From Flavobacteriaceae bacterium PS02336 (GTDB lineage Bacteria; Bacteroidota; Bacteroidia; Flavobacteriales; Flavobacteriaceae): a DNA stretch of 64,000 nucleotides. A model generated the notes under the pieces. That model made no database searches, was not told the origin of the DNA, and saw nothing but the letters and a program-made list of their open reading frames with translations. How positions within the stretch are numbered: position 1 is the first letter of the stretch; every line of letters starts with the position of its first letter. The stretch lies in assembly GCA_029960065.1 (NCBI GenBank), contig JASCOF010000001.1:1178001-1242000 (forward strand). The letters run 5' to 3'. Made by a program: the position numbers and the translations under genes. Below, piece after piece: positions 24,870 to 33,767 of the stretch.

Positions 24870-27800
24870 ATGATTAAAAAGATTTTAAAAAAAGCTGCAA
24901 TTTGTATTGCAACCCTATTTTTGCTTTTAATAATAGTCCTAACAATTGTTCCCTATTTTTTTAAAGATGAAATAACAGACAAGATAGAAAGTCTTGCCAA
25001 TGAAAAACTGGATGCAGAAGTACGTTTTGATGAAATCGGACTTTCTGCTTTTAAACATTTTCCGGCAATAATCCTTTATGCTAAAAATGTCAGTATAATT
25101 AACAAAAAAGTACAATTTACTTCATCGAATGTTGTTAAGGCCGAAACTGCGGCTGTCGGCGTTAATTTTTATAGTTTATTAAAAGGTAAAATAGTCTTAG
25201 ATGCTGTTTATCTGGATGATGCCAATTTAAACCTCGAAATAGACCCGAAAGGACATGCGAACTTTAATATTGTAAAACCTTCTAAAGCTCCTGTAGATAC
25301 TACACAGACCGAGTTTAAAATTAAAAAGGTTGTGATAAGTAAAACGAACATCATTTACAACGATAAAAGTACCAATTTGAAGTTTAAAGTTCAGGATCTT
25401 AACTACAAAGGAACGGGAGATTTAAGTGCCGATTTTTTTGATCTTAATTCGAATGTAAAAATAAAGTCGTTTGATTTTAGTGTAGACGGAATTGATTATG
25501 TCCGCAGCAAGCCAATAAATGCCGAAATTGTAACTTATATCGATACAAAAGCCCTTAAATTTAAGTTTGAGCGAAATGCTATCCGAATTAAAAATTTCCC
25601 GTTTTCTTTCAATGGTTATTTTGCTTTTATAAAAGGAGGATATGATTTTGATCTGCGTATGCATTCTAAAAATTCTACACTAGAAGAGATGCTGTCACTT
25701 GTACCGCCGACTTATGACCAATGGCGTGAACAAATGACGATTACGGGTAATATTAATTTTGGAATTTTTGCACGCGGCAAATACATGCAGGATCAATCAG
25801 AAAAACCGGTTGTTTCAGCAGATTTGCAGATTAACAGCGGAACCATTGCTTATAAAAAAATTAAAGAACCGCTAAAAGATATCAATATTTCAGCTAAAGC
25901 TTTGGTTAGAGATTTAGATATTAATAAATTAAAATTTGATTTAGAGAATCTGTCGTTTAATCTGGATAAAAAGAAAACAACAATTAATTTTCATTCAGAA
26001 GGTTTTAAAAAATTAAAAATTAAAACTGCTGTAAAATCGAATTTAGATGCAGCAAAATTTAAAGAAGCTTTAAATCTGAATCAGAATGATATTCGCGGAG
26101 ATATTGCCATTGACTTAAAAGCAGACGGAATATTTTTACGAGATTTAGGATTCAGCCAGCGCCTGAACAAAATGGATACAATCATAAAAAGTATTCCTAA
26201 GTTTCAGTTAAATGTTAGTTTAAAGAATGGATATTTAAAAAATGCAAAGAAAGATGAGGCTGTTAAAAACGTGAATCTAAATCTGAGTTTAACGGCTAAA
26301 GACAGTATTTTACGCAATATTTCGGGCAAAATAACGAATCTGAATGCAGAGGCTCTGGACAATTTTGTCCGCGGACGCTTTGAACTTCATAAACTATATC
26401 CTTTTACAGTAGATACCGAATTAGAATCTAAGATTAACTTAGCCACAGTACATAAATTTTATCCTTTAGACAGTTTAGAAGTGAAAGGTGATTTGAATTT
26501 AAAAGTCAGCATGCACGGGATTTTAAACCGTAAGCAGAAGAAATATCCATCATCCAAAACAATCATAAATATTAAAAACGGCTATTTAAAATCATTAAAA
26601 TTTCCTAACATTCCTATTGAAAACATAAATGTCAGCGCCGCTGTAACCAGTATGAAAGGGACAGGCGAAGATTTGAATGTGAAACTGCAGCCGGCAGAAT
26701 TTGTTTTAGCGGGATCCCCTTTTAAAGTACAGGGAGAAGTCACTAATCTTTACGATTTAGTGTATAATATCAAAACGCAAGGAACTTTAGATGTTGGTAA
26801 ATTAACCCAGATATTCCCGATTAAAGATGTCAGTGTTTCAGGAATAATTCAGACCAATCTGATCGCAAAAGGATCTAAAAAAGATCTGGATGCCAAAAAT
26901 TTTGACAATATCAAAAATGGCGGTAAACTGGAAGCCAAAAACATTGTAATTAAGAGTACTATGTTTCCAGAGACTTTTCAGATTTCTAAAGGAACTTTTA
27001 AGTTTTTTAAAGATAAAATGCGCTTTGAAGAATTTAATGTCAATTATGGTAAATCTGATATTGTTTTAAATGGTTATATTCATAATGTTTTGCGATATCT
27101 ATTTAACAGAAAATACATGCATCAAACAAACGAAAAACTTAAAGCGGATATTGAACTTTCGAGCAATCACATCAATGCAAATGAGTTTTTTGATATGATT
27201 GCAAAATACACCGATCAGAAAGCGGAAGAAGAAGCCGCACAAAAAACAGATTCTACAGCGGTCATCAATACCAGTACTAAAAATAACGGCGCTAAAAACA
27301 AAAACTACGTAATCAGGATTCCAAATACTGCCGATTTAAAAATAACGGCAAAAGTCAATAATCTTCAGTTTGATACGTATAAGATTAATGATTTTGTTGG
27401 AAATCTGGTTGTTAACGAACGAAAAGTCCAGGTCACTCAGGCAGCATTTAATATGGCTGGAACCAAAATAGAGATGACTGGAGATTATAAAGCCCAGCAC
27501 CGATTGTTAGCGAAATACAATGCTAATTTTAAAGCCAGTAATTTTGATATTCAGCGTGCTTACGCAGAGATTCCAATCTTTGCCGAGCTGGTTTCAATGG
27601 CTAAGGATGCCTATGGTTTAGTTTCGGTTGATTATCAGCTTGGAGGAAGTATTGACCAGAATATGAATATCGATTTTAAAGCTATTGACGGTGAAGGAAC
27701 ATTGACTCTAGAAGATATTAAATTCAAAAACTTTAAACTTTTGAACCATGTAGCCAAAAAAGCAGATGCGGCCGATTTAGAAAAAGCATCATTTAATAAA

Positions 27801-28148
27801 ATTGCTATTCATTCGACTATTAAAAACAATGTATTGACCATTACGCCGACAACAATGAAAATGGCTGGTTTTAGAGGAAAATTAGAAGGTCAGGTTACGA
27901 TGGACGGGAAAATAAATGTTGGTTTTCGCTTAGGTCTTCCGCCAATGGGACTCATTAATGTTCCTATGAAAATTACAGGTACAGCAGATGATTTTGAGAT
28001 TTCTACTGGGAAATTTAAAGAAGACACCTCTTTTTCAGAAGAAAGTGAACTTAAAAATTTGAAACCGACAGAACGCAGAAGATCTAGACAAAGAGATTCG
28101 ATAAATGCGCCGTTAAAAAATACAAGGAAGCTAGACACGGTAAAATAG
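24870..28148 (+). CDS. AsmA family (bridge-like lipid transfer type) envelope protein
   Basis: 1092 residues: one N-terminal TM helix (about 10-30), then a very long periplasmic region of amphipathic beta strands, and a C-terminal AsmA-like domain (about 790-1060: FDTYKINDFVGNL, MAGTKIEMTGDYKAQHRLL, DGEGTLTLEDIKFKNFKLLNHVAKK, MAGFRGKLEGQVTMDGKINVGFRL, PMKITGTADDFEI). AsmA-like proteins are thought to bridge the inner and outer membranes for phospholipid transport. The tail is basic and disordered. Length and architecture are typical for Bacteroidota members, which carry several paralogues. Confidence 0.9.
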   Translation: MIKKILKKAAICIATLFLLLIIVLTIVPYFFKDEITDKIESLANEKLDAEVRFDEIGLSAFKHFPAIILYAKNVSIINKKVQFTSSNVVKAETAAVGVNFYSLLKGKIVLDAVYLDDANLNLEIDPKGHANFNIVKPSKAPVDTTQTEFKIKKVVISKTNIIYNDKSTNLKFKVQDLNYKGTGDLSADFFDLNSNVKIKSFDFSVDGIDYVRSKPINAEIVTYIDTKALKFKFERNAIRIKNFPFSFNGYFAFIKGGYDFDLRMHSKNSTLEEMLSLVPPTYDQWREQMTITGNINFGIFARGKYMQDQSEKPVVSADLQINSGTIAYKKIKEPLKDINISAKALVRDLDINKLKFDLENLSFNLDKKKTTINFHSEGFKKLKIKTAVKSNLDAAKFKEALNLNQNDIRGDIAIDLKADGIFLRDLGFSQRLNKMDTIIKSIPKFQLNVSLKNGYLKNAKKDEAVKNVNLNLSLTAKDSILRNISGKITNLNAEALDNFVRGRFELHKLYPFTVDTELESKINLATVHKFYPLDSLEVKGDLNLKVSMHGILNRKQKKYPSSKTIINIKNGYLKSLKFPNIPIENINVSAAVTSMKGTGEDLNVKLQPAEFVLAGSPFKVQGEVTNLYDLVYNIKTQGTLDVGKLTQIFPIKDVSVSGIIQTNLIAKGSKKDLDAKNFDNIKNGGKLEAKNIVIKSTMFPETFQISKGTFKFFKDKMRFEEFNVNYGKSDIVLNGYIHNVLRYLFNRKYMHQTNEKLKADIELSSNHINANEFFDMIAKYTDQKAEEEAAQKTDSTAVINTSTKNNGAKNKNYVIRIPNTADLKITAKVNNLQFDTYKINDFVGNLVVNERKVQVTQAAFNMAGTKIEMTGDYKAQHRLLAKYNANFKASNFDIQRAYAEIPIFAELVSMAKDAYGLVSVDYQLGGSIDQNMNIDFKAIDGEGTLTLEDIKFKNFKLLNHVAKKADAADLEKASFNKIAIHSTIKNNVLTITPTTMKMAGFRGKLEGQVTMDGKINVGFRLGLPPMGLINVPMKITGTADDFEISTGKFKEDTSFSEESELKNLKPTERRRSRQRDSINAPLKNTRKLDTVK

Positions 28149-28265
28149 ATTAGGAGATTCAATCTCTTCTTATAAATTATTAATCGGTATTGAAAAAAGA
28201 GTATTTTATTTAAAATAAAATAGATACTTTTATTACTTAATTTACTGACTAATAACCAAAAGAAG

Positions 28266-29216
28266 ATGAACTCTGATAACCCAAAAAACGAAATAAACCG
28301 ACGTCGATTTTTACAGAACAGCGCAAAACTTATGGCGGCTGGAATCTATTTAGGCATGTATGGAATGCCCGAATTATTCGGAAATGTTTTGCCCGATACA
28401 GATGCGAAAGGTATTCCAGATGTTAAACTGAACAACGGCTTAAAAATGCCAATACTCGGATTTGGAACGTACGGACTCAGCGGCGAAGTGTGCCAGCGAT
28501 CTGTTGCCGATGCTATAGCTGCAGGTTACCGACTAATTGACACCGCAAAAATATACGGAAATGAAGTAGAAGTTGGAAAAGCAATAAAACAAAGCGGCAT
28601 TGATAGAAAACAGTTTTTTGTAACCTCAAAATTATGGGTTGATGATGCTGGATATGAAAGTGCTAAAAAAGGTTTTGAAGAAACACTAAGAAAGTTAGGA
28701 CTTGACTATCTTGATTTATATTTAATACACCGTCCGAGAGGCGATGTAAAAGGATCTTGGAAGGCAATGGAAGAACTTTACAAAGCAGGAAAAATCAAAG
28801 CTATCGGCATTAGTAACTTTGATCCAGCGCAATTGGCAGATCTTCTTTCTTATGCTGAGATAAAACCTGCTGTCAATCAAATAGAAACTCACGCGTATTT
28901 TCAGCAGACCAATGATTATAAGGTGCTGAAGAAGCATAATATTCATATGGAAGCATGGGCGCCCTTTGCAGAAGGCCGTAACGGTCTTTTTACAAATGAA
29001 GTCTTAACCCAGATTGCCAAGAAGTACAACAAAACTACAGCGCAGGTAAGTTTAAGATGGCATTATCAGCGTGGTATTGTAGCTATTCCGAGATCTTCTC
29101 AAAAAGCACACATTCTAGAAAACCTTGATATTTTTAATTTTAAACTTGATGATGCCGATATGAAAGCCATTGAAAAGCTGGATTTAAATAAAACCCAGTT
29201 TCCAGAATGGAGTTAA
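28266..29216 (+). CDS. Aldo/keto reductase with twin-arginine signal
   Basis: 316 residues. The N-terminus INRRRFLQNSAKLMAAGIYLG is a Tat-type signal (RRxFL), so the folded enzyme is probably exported with its cofactor. The AKR barrel follows: NGLKMPILGFGTYGL, catalytic LIDTAKIYGNE, VTSKLWVDD, LIHRPRG, GISNFDPAQL, NQIETHAYFQQ and AIPRSSQKAHILENL. This is the AKR5-like prolinogenic type, different from the cytosolic AKR at 16285. Periplasmic AKRs are unusual because NADPH supply there is unclear. Confidence 0.88.
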   Translation: MNSDNPKNEINRRRFLQNSAKLMAAGIYLGMYGMPELFGNVLPDTDAKGIPDVKLNNGLKMPILGFGTYGLSGEVCQRSVADAIAAGYRLIDTAKIYGNEVEVGKAIKQSGIDRKQFFVTSKLWVDDAGYESAKKGFEETLRKLGLDYLDLYLIHRPRGDVKGSWKAMEELYKAGKIKAIGISNFDPAQLADLLSYAEIKPAVNQIETHAYFQQTNDYKVLKKHNIHMEAWAPFAEGRNGLFTNEVLTQIAKKYNKTTAQVSLRWHYQRGIVAIPRSSQKAHILENLDIFNFKLDDADMKAIEKLDLNKTQFPEWS

Positions 29217-29261
29217 GGCGTAGTGTGATATATTCCTATTTTAACTTATCTTCGCTGTTTA

Positions 29262-29269
29262 TACATTTG
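29262..29269 (+). promoter_or_regulatory. -7 element of the permease gene
   Basis: TACATTTG, 33 bases before the GTG start at 29303. Confidence 0.45.
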
Positions 29270-29302
29270 TGAGTACATTTTAACTCCTTTAAAATTTAAT
29301 TT

Positions 29303-30727
29303 GTGAAGAAAACTAATGAAGATCCACAAGACAATCAGCTTAAACGCGGATTGACTAATCGCCACATTCAGTTAATTGCCTTAGGAGGCTCAATAGGAAC
29401 AGGTCTTTTCCTTGGTATTGGGCCAGCGGCGGTATTAGCTGGACCATCTGTGATTTTAGGATATGCTATCGCCGGAATTATCGCTTTTTTTATCATGAGA
29501 CAGCTAGGCGAAATGGTTGTTGAAGAACCTGTATCAGGAAGTTTTAGCTATTTTGCCTATAAATATTGTGGTTCTTTTGCAGGTTTTGCATCGGGTTGGA
29601 ATTATTGGATTTTATATATTTTAGTCAGCATGGCTGAACTTACAGCCATTGGAGTTTATGTACAGTTCTGGTGGCCCGAAATTCCGCTTTGGACATCCAG
29701 TTTATTTTTCTTTCTGGTTATAAACGCTTTAAATTTTGCATCTGTAAAAGTGTACGGAGAAACCGAATTTTGGTTTTCAATTATAAAAGTGGCAGCTATT
29801 ATTGCCATGATCCTTTTTGGTACGTACTTGCTGGTAAGCGGAACAGGAGGAGAGCAGGCAACAATTCATAATTTATATAACGATGGAGGTTTCTTTCCAA
29901 AAGGTGTCTTTGAAAAAACTGAAGATGGAAGTTTTCAAGGTTTATTGTCGGCAATGGCGCTGATTATGTTTTCTTTTGGAGGTTTAGAATTAATCGGAAT
30001 TACGGCTGCTGAGGCCGAAAATCCAGAAAAAAATATTCCAAAAGCAACCAATCAGGTTATTTATAGAATTCTTATATTTTACGTTGGGGCATTGGTTATT
30101 TTATTTGCATTGTCACCTTGGAGACAAATTACAACAGACAGCAGTCCGTTTGTAATGGTTTTTCAAAATTTGAACGGAATGGAATTTGAGCTTTTTGGCA
30201 ACAAGATATTTTTTACACGTCTTATAGCCAATGTGCTTAATTTAATTGTTTTGACTGCTGCTTTATCAGTTTACAATAGCAGTGTCTACAGCAACTCAAG
30301 AATGTTGTTTGGTTTAGCAGATCAGGGCAGTGCTCCTAGATTTTTAAAGAAGCTCAACAAACAATCGGTGCCGGTTAATGCTATTTTAATTTCTTCCTGT
30401 TTTGCTGCGATCTGTATTTTAATCAATAAAATAATTCCGGAAGAAGCTTTTAGTATTTTAATGTCTTTAGTAGTGTCTTGCTTGGTGATTAACTGGGTTA
30501 TGATTTCCTATACACATCTGCAGTTTAGACGTGCAAAAGACAAGGAAAATACAAAAACGAAGTTTGCATCTATATTTTACCCCGTAAGCAATTACATCTG
30601 TTTCGTCTTTTTATTAGGTATTTTATCCATCATGTGGATGACGAATATGCAGTTATCTGTAGAATTAATTCCTATTTGGCTGGGTATTCTTTTTGTGTTT
30701 TATAAAGTTTTTAAAACAAAAAAATAA
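29303..30727 (+). CDS. Amino acid permease (APC superfamily, CycA/GABA permease type)
   Basis: 474 residues with about 12 TM helices. The N-terminus KRGLTNRHIQLIALGGSIGTGLFLGIG carries the unwound GSxGTG substrate-binding segment of the amino acid-polyamine-cation family. FSFGGLELIGITAAEAENPEKNIPKA is the conserved TM6-loop signature. It is most like D-Ala/D-Ser/Gly or aromatic amino acid H+ symporters. The start is GTG; no in-frame ATG exists before TM1, so this start is needed. Confidence 0.93.
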   Translation: MKKTNEDPQDNQLKRGLTNRHIQLIALGGSIGTGLFLGIGPAAVLAGPSVILGYAIAGIIAFFIMRQLGEMVVEEPVSGSFSYFAYKYCGSFAGFASGWNYWILYILVSMAELTAIGVYVQFWWPEIPLWTSSLFFFLVINALNFASVKVYGETEFWFSIIKVAAIIAMILFGTYLLVSGTGGEQATIHNLYNDGGFFPKGVFEKTEDGSFQGLLSAMALIMFSFGGLELIGITAAEAENPEKNIPKATNQVIYRILIFYVGALVILFALSPWRQITTDSSPFVMVFQNLNGMEFELFGNKIFFTRLIANVLNLIVLTAALSVYNSSVYSNSRMLFGLADQGSAPRFLKKLNKQSVPVNAILISSCFAAICILINKIIPEEAFSILMSLVVSCLVINWVMISYTHLQFRRAKDKENTKTKFASIFYPVSNYICFVFLLGILSIMWMTNMQLSVELIPIWLGILFVFYKVFKTKK

Positions 30728-30755
30728 ACAGCTTTTACTGTATGGTAAGCTTATT

Positions 30756-30788
30756 AACTTTGTCAAAGTTCAAAACTTTGACAAAGTT
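30756..30788. repeat. Small palindromic repeat
   Basis: AACTTTGTCAAAGTT and its reverse complement AACTTTGACAAAGTT are separated by three bases. It is a hairpin 29 bases after the permease stop that may act as terminator; it looks like a dispersed intergenic palindrome. Confidence 0.6.
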
Positions 30789-30814
30789 TAGTATTTTCAG
30801 CAAAATCTATGTTT

Positions 30815-30911
30815 CTATGTGTTTAAAAAATAAGCCACGAATTCACAAATTAGCACAATTTATAATTCGCGGAAATTTGTGAAATTTGTGGAGAAAAACA
30901 TTTACACATAG
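30815..30911. repeat. Imperfect inverted-repeat element (MITE/REP-like)
   Basis: Outer arms CTATGTGT (30815-30822) and ACACATAG (30904-30911) enclose inner arms CCACGAATTCACAAATT (30835-30851) and AAATTTGTGAAATTTGTGG. The composition resembles the intergenic repeats common in flavobacterial genomes. It lies between the permease and DUF1826 genes. Confidence 0.6.
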
Positions 30912-30951
30912 AGCTTGTGTTTAAAATCAATGCACCCAACACAATTATGCC

Positions 30952-31650
30952 ATGAGCAATACATTTTCTGACAACAGCCAAATAGGAGTAGTGACTGCTT
31001 TCTCTGATCTTGTACAGACTAATTTCAAAGGAGAAATGAATGCGCTATGCTGGTACAGAAACTTGGATGGTGATTTTAAAGAGATTGTAACCAAATTATC
31101 TTTAAAAGAAAATATAACAGAAGTTTTTCCCGAAGATCTAATCGCGCTCCAGCTCTCGGAAAAGGGAAGTGCAGCAAGAGAAATAATCTTAAAAGATCTA
31201 CAATTATTAACCGATTTTGGCGCTTCGCCCTCTCTCAATTTACTGAAATGTTACGAACGTGATGACGAATTTGATTTCATCTCAACCGATGTATATTCTT
31301 TTCATGTCGATCGTTCGCCCATAGCAACAGATACTTTTTTATGCACGTATCATGGCGCAGCAAGTGATATTGTTTCTAATTCGCAGGCCGAACAAAAGAT
31401 TCTGATTCCAGAAATTCGAGCAAAGCTAAAAGAACTCCATGATGGACAAGATGGTGAATTCGAAGACTTTTTAAAGGAAAATTATTTTGATTTGCATTAT
31501 CAGTTACATTCCAATGCACAACCTGTTAATTTAGGATTAGGACATCTTTGGCGTCTCGCTGTAGATCATCCCAAACAAGAAGTTTTGCCTTGTATTCATA
31601 GAGCACCAATAGAAAATGATGGAGAATATCGGTTGTTATTGATTTGTTGA
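30952..31650 (+). CDS. DUF1826 family protein
   Basis: 232 residues. The landmarks YSFHVDRSPIATDTFLCTYHGAASDIV and GLGHLWRLAVDHPKQEVLPCIHRAP match my recollection of DUF1826, whose members often occur in metal (zinc) limitation loci. His/Asp/Cys residues in the HVDRSP, CTYHG and CIHRAP motifs could bind metal. No metal-related neighbour is present here. There is no signal peptide, so it is cytoplasmic. Confidence 0.62.
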   Translation: MSNTFSDNSQIGVVTAFSDLVQTNFKGEMNALCWYRNLDGDFKEIVTKLSLKENITEVFPEDLIALQLSEKGSAAREIILKDLQLLTDFGASPSLNLLKCYERDDEFDFISTDVYSFHVDRSPIATDTFLCTYHGAASDIVSNSQAEQKILIPEIRAKLKELHDGQDGEFEDFLKENYFDLHYQLHSNAQPVNLGLGHLWRLAVDHPKQEVLPCIHRAPIENDGEYRLLLIC

Positions 31651-31709
31651 TAGCTGAAGTCCGATAGTTTGGATATTTGCGCAATGACTACGTAGATATT
31701 CTTTTCGTG

Positions 31710-31973
31710 TCAGCTTATGTTAAATAGCGAAACTTCAGGTAAATCTTTTTTAAATTCGGCTAACATTTCTTCTCTAGTTTGTTTTTTTGCAAAACCGCTT
31801 TTTTCTCCCTTATCTATTTTAGCTCTTACAAATTCATAGTATTCTTCTTGCGAACGAGCTTGCTTAATCAAATAGTTAAAAGCTTCACTTTTACTGCTAA
31901 ACTCTTTTGTATCAATCTGATTTTTTAACCATTCGTCATTAGGAGGCGTTAGTGATATACTGTGTTGTGTCAT
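31710..31973 (-). CDS. ParD-like ribbon-helix-helix antitoxin, apparently orphan
   Basis: 87 residues. SISLTPPNDEWLKNQIDTKEFSSKSEAFNYLIKQARSQEE is the RHH DNA-binding fold of ParD antitoxins, followed by a tail that would wrap the toxin (KIDKGEKSGFAKKQTREEMLAEFKKDL). A ParE toxin would be expected directly downstream (below 31710), but only ~60 noncoding bases separate it from the DUF1826 gene. It is therefore an orphan antitoxin or a stand-alone regulator. An operator-like inverted repeat lies 20 bases upstream of its start. Confidence 0.75.
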   Translation of the reverse strand: MTQHSISLTPPNDEWLKNQIDTKEFSSKSEAFNYLIKQARSQEEYYEFVRAKIDKGEKSGFAKKQTREEMLAEFKKDLPEVSLFNIS

Positions 31974-31992
31974 AATTACAAGTTTTAGATTA

Positions 31993-32006
31993 GTGTAAGT
32001 TTACAC
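31993..32006. promoter_or_regulatory. Inverted repeat upstream of the ParD-like gene
   Basis: GTGTAA-GT-TTACAC, 20 bases before the start: a plausible autoregulatory operator for an RHH protein. Confidence 0.45.
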
Positions 32007-32134
32007 CAAAAATTTTAATTGAAAAAATATAATTTACATGAAACTTTTTTAATTATTGGAATAATGAAGCAGCAGTAAGGTAATTTTATCTTGAAAATTT
32101 TAAGAGTAAGTTTTTTCCAAAAAAACTAATTGTG

Positions 32135-32142
32135 TATATTTG
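32135..32142 (+). promoter_or_regulatory. -7 element of the MEDS gene
   Basis: TATATTTG ends four bases before the first ATG (32147). Transcription would start at or near that ATG, so the message is leaderless or translation begins at 32198. Confidence 0.4.
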
Positions 32143-32146
32143 ATAT

Positions 32147-32785
32147 ATGAACACACAGACACCTTTTTCGGTATGCGGAGAATCTTTGTCGGCTCCAATG
32201 CACATTTGCGGTTTTTTCGATTCTAGAGAACAGCAATATGAAGTCATTATTCCTTACATTTTGGAAGGACTGGAAGCGAATGATAAAGTCATTAATATCC
32301 TTGAGGGAAGCCGTCATGGCGAGCATTGCCGTTGTCTGGCTGAGAATGGAATCTCTATTACTGAAAAACTGTTGAGCGGTCAATTGGAAGTTCTTGCTTC
32401 TGAAAATACTTATATCAATGGCGGTAAGTTTGCTGCTGACGAAATGTATAATATGCTCGAAAATACTCTATTGTCCTCTTCAAGAGCTGGTTATGAAAGT
32501 GTAAGAGCTTGCGGCGATATGGTTTGGGCGCTCAAAAACCTGCCAGGAACAGATGAACTTTTAGAGTATGAAGCCAAACTAAACCTGCTGACTCCAAAAC
32601 ATTCTTGTTCATTAATCTGCATGTACGATATCAGCAGTTTCAGCGAAAGTACACTTGCAGATGTATTGCTGACACATCCTTATGTGATCAAAAACGGAAA
32701 GATCAGCAAAAATCCTTTATATGTAGAGCCTTCAGCATTGCTTTCTAGTCTTTCAGATTTGCGATCTCGTTCGCTGGATTCTTAA
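32147..32785 (+). CDS. MEDS domain protein (DcmR-like sensory domain)
   Basis: 212 residues, essentially one MEDS (methanogen/methylotroph DcmR sensory) domain: MHICGFFDSREQQYEVIIPYILEGLEANDKVINIL, GKFAADEMYNMLENTLLSSS, GYESVRACGDMVWALKNLPGTDELLEYEAKLN, and CSLICMYDISSFSESTLADVLLTHPYVI. MEDS domains are RecA-like folds that sense small molecules and often sit beside kinases. Here it stands alone with no output domain. A start at M18 (32198) is also possible because the domain begins there. Confidence 0.85.
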   Translation: MNTQTPFSVCGESLSAPMHICGFFDSREQQYEVIIPYILEGLEANDKVINILEGSRHGEHCRCLAENGISITEKLLSGQLEVLASENTYINGGKFAADEMYNMLENTLLSSSRAGYESVRACGDMVWALKNLPGTDELLEYEAKLNLLTPKHSCSLICMYDISSFSESTLADVLLTHPYVIKNGKISKNPLYVEPSALLSSLSDLRSRSLDS

Positions 32786-32838
32786 ATGATTCTTATTTCT
32801 TTTAGTTAATCCAATCGCTTGCATATATGTAAACGATA

Positions 32839-32948
32839 CCGCGGAAACTCTTTTTCTGTTCCTATACTCATAGAAACTAATGTAAGAACTTGATTTTTAT
32901 CTGTTAAGAGCTATTTTTCGAGTACGGATTACAAAACTGCGCGATCAT
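32839..32948 (+). repeat. Accessory-region repeat, copy A
   Basis: Copy of a degenerate ~90-115 base element that recurs at 33671 and 34695. Shared blocks are a CTGTTCCTATA-type left part, ATCTGTTAAGAGCTAT in the middle, and GTACGGATTACAAAACTGCG then CGATC on the right. It lies just after the MEDS gene and 33 bases before the 32982 gene. Confidence 0.6.
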
Positions 32949-32981
32949 GTTAATCTTAAATTCAACATTAATTAATAAAAA

Positions 32982-33656
32982 ATGAAACAAAGAAAAAACT
33001 TTCTTATTGCATGTTTAGTTGTGATTTTTAATCTTAGTTATTCGCAAAATTTGGAAAAGAAAAAACTGGGTATAATCTTTAATATAAATGGACCTTACAG
33101 AATTACAAGACAAGTAATGTCTAATACGATTGAAATTTCAAACGTAGAAAAAAAGGATATGTTTTCTGGTGCTTATAAATTTTTAGAAACAGGAAAAGGA
33201 AACCCAACTGAAAGAATAATTAATGCCTATTTAAAAAATTTAGATTCATTAAATGTAGAAATTACTCAAATAAAAGATACAATTAGCAAGGCAAATGATC
33301 CAATTTTTGTTTGGACAAAACGAGAATACGCAAACGATGATTTAAAAAAAACAAAAGTGAAATACAATTTAGACTATTTGTTTATTGTTGATGGGTATTT
33401 TGGAATAGAATTTGAAAAAGCAGGAGTCGTTAACGGAGATAAAAGAACAAATATATTTTTGAATAACGATTTAATAAATTTAGAAACGAACGAAGTGGTT
33501 TCAGATTTTAATGTTGGGAATATTAGCAATGTAAAAAAGAAAAATATACTTAGCCCTCCAAATTTTCCCAATTTTGATGAAAGCATGAATAACCTTTTAA
33601 ATGATAAAGTATTACCCGAAATTGAACGTAAAATTAAACGAAAAGTAAAAATGTAA
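32982..33656 (+). CDS. Secreted hypothetical protein
   Basis: 224 residues with a signal peptide (NFLIACLVVIFNLSYSQ). No domain is recognised. The mature protein is lysine/asparagine-rich with a strand DYLFIVDGYFGIEFE and a C-terminus of charged helices. Its DNA is more AT-rich in feel than the flanking core genes. Repeat copies A and B lie 33 bases before and 15 bases after it, as if it were a discrete cassette. Confidence 0.5.
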   Translation: MKQRKNFLIACLVVIFNLSYSQNLEKKKLGIIFNINGPYRITRQVMSNTIEISNVEKKDMFSGAYKFLETGKGNPTERIINAYLKNLDSLNVEITQIKDTISKANDPIFVWTKREYANDDLKKTKVKYNLDYLFIVDGYFGIEFEKAGVVNGDKRTNIFLNNDLINLETNEVVSDFNVGNISNVKKKNILSPPNFPNFDESMNNLLNDKVLPEIERKIKRKVKM

Positions 33657-33670
33657 GCAGCGATAATGCG

Positions 33671-33758
33671 GTAATCCGTGCACGTTCCTGTATTAATTAA
33701 AACTTTAAATCTGTAATGATATACTTTGCGGGCACGAATTGCAAATCTGCGCTAACGG
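33671..33758 (+). repeat. Accessory-region repeat, copy B
   Basis: Left end GTAATCCGTGCACGTTCCTG, middle ATCTGTAATGATATA, right end GGCACGAATTGCAAATCTGC then GCTAACGG. It fills nearly the whole gap between the convergent 32982 (+) and 33768 (-) genes. Confidence 0.65.
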
Positions 33759-33767
33759 TTGTTTTAC

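Noticed and set aside
31651..31709. Search for a ParE toxin next to the ParD-like gene
   Set aside because: The gap is ~60 bases and no overlapping toxin-like frame is present.
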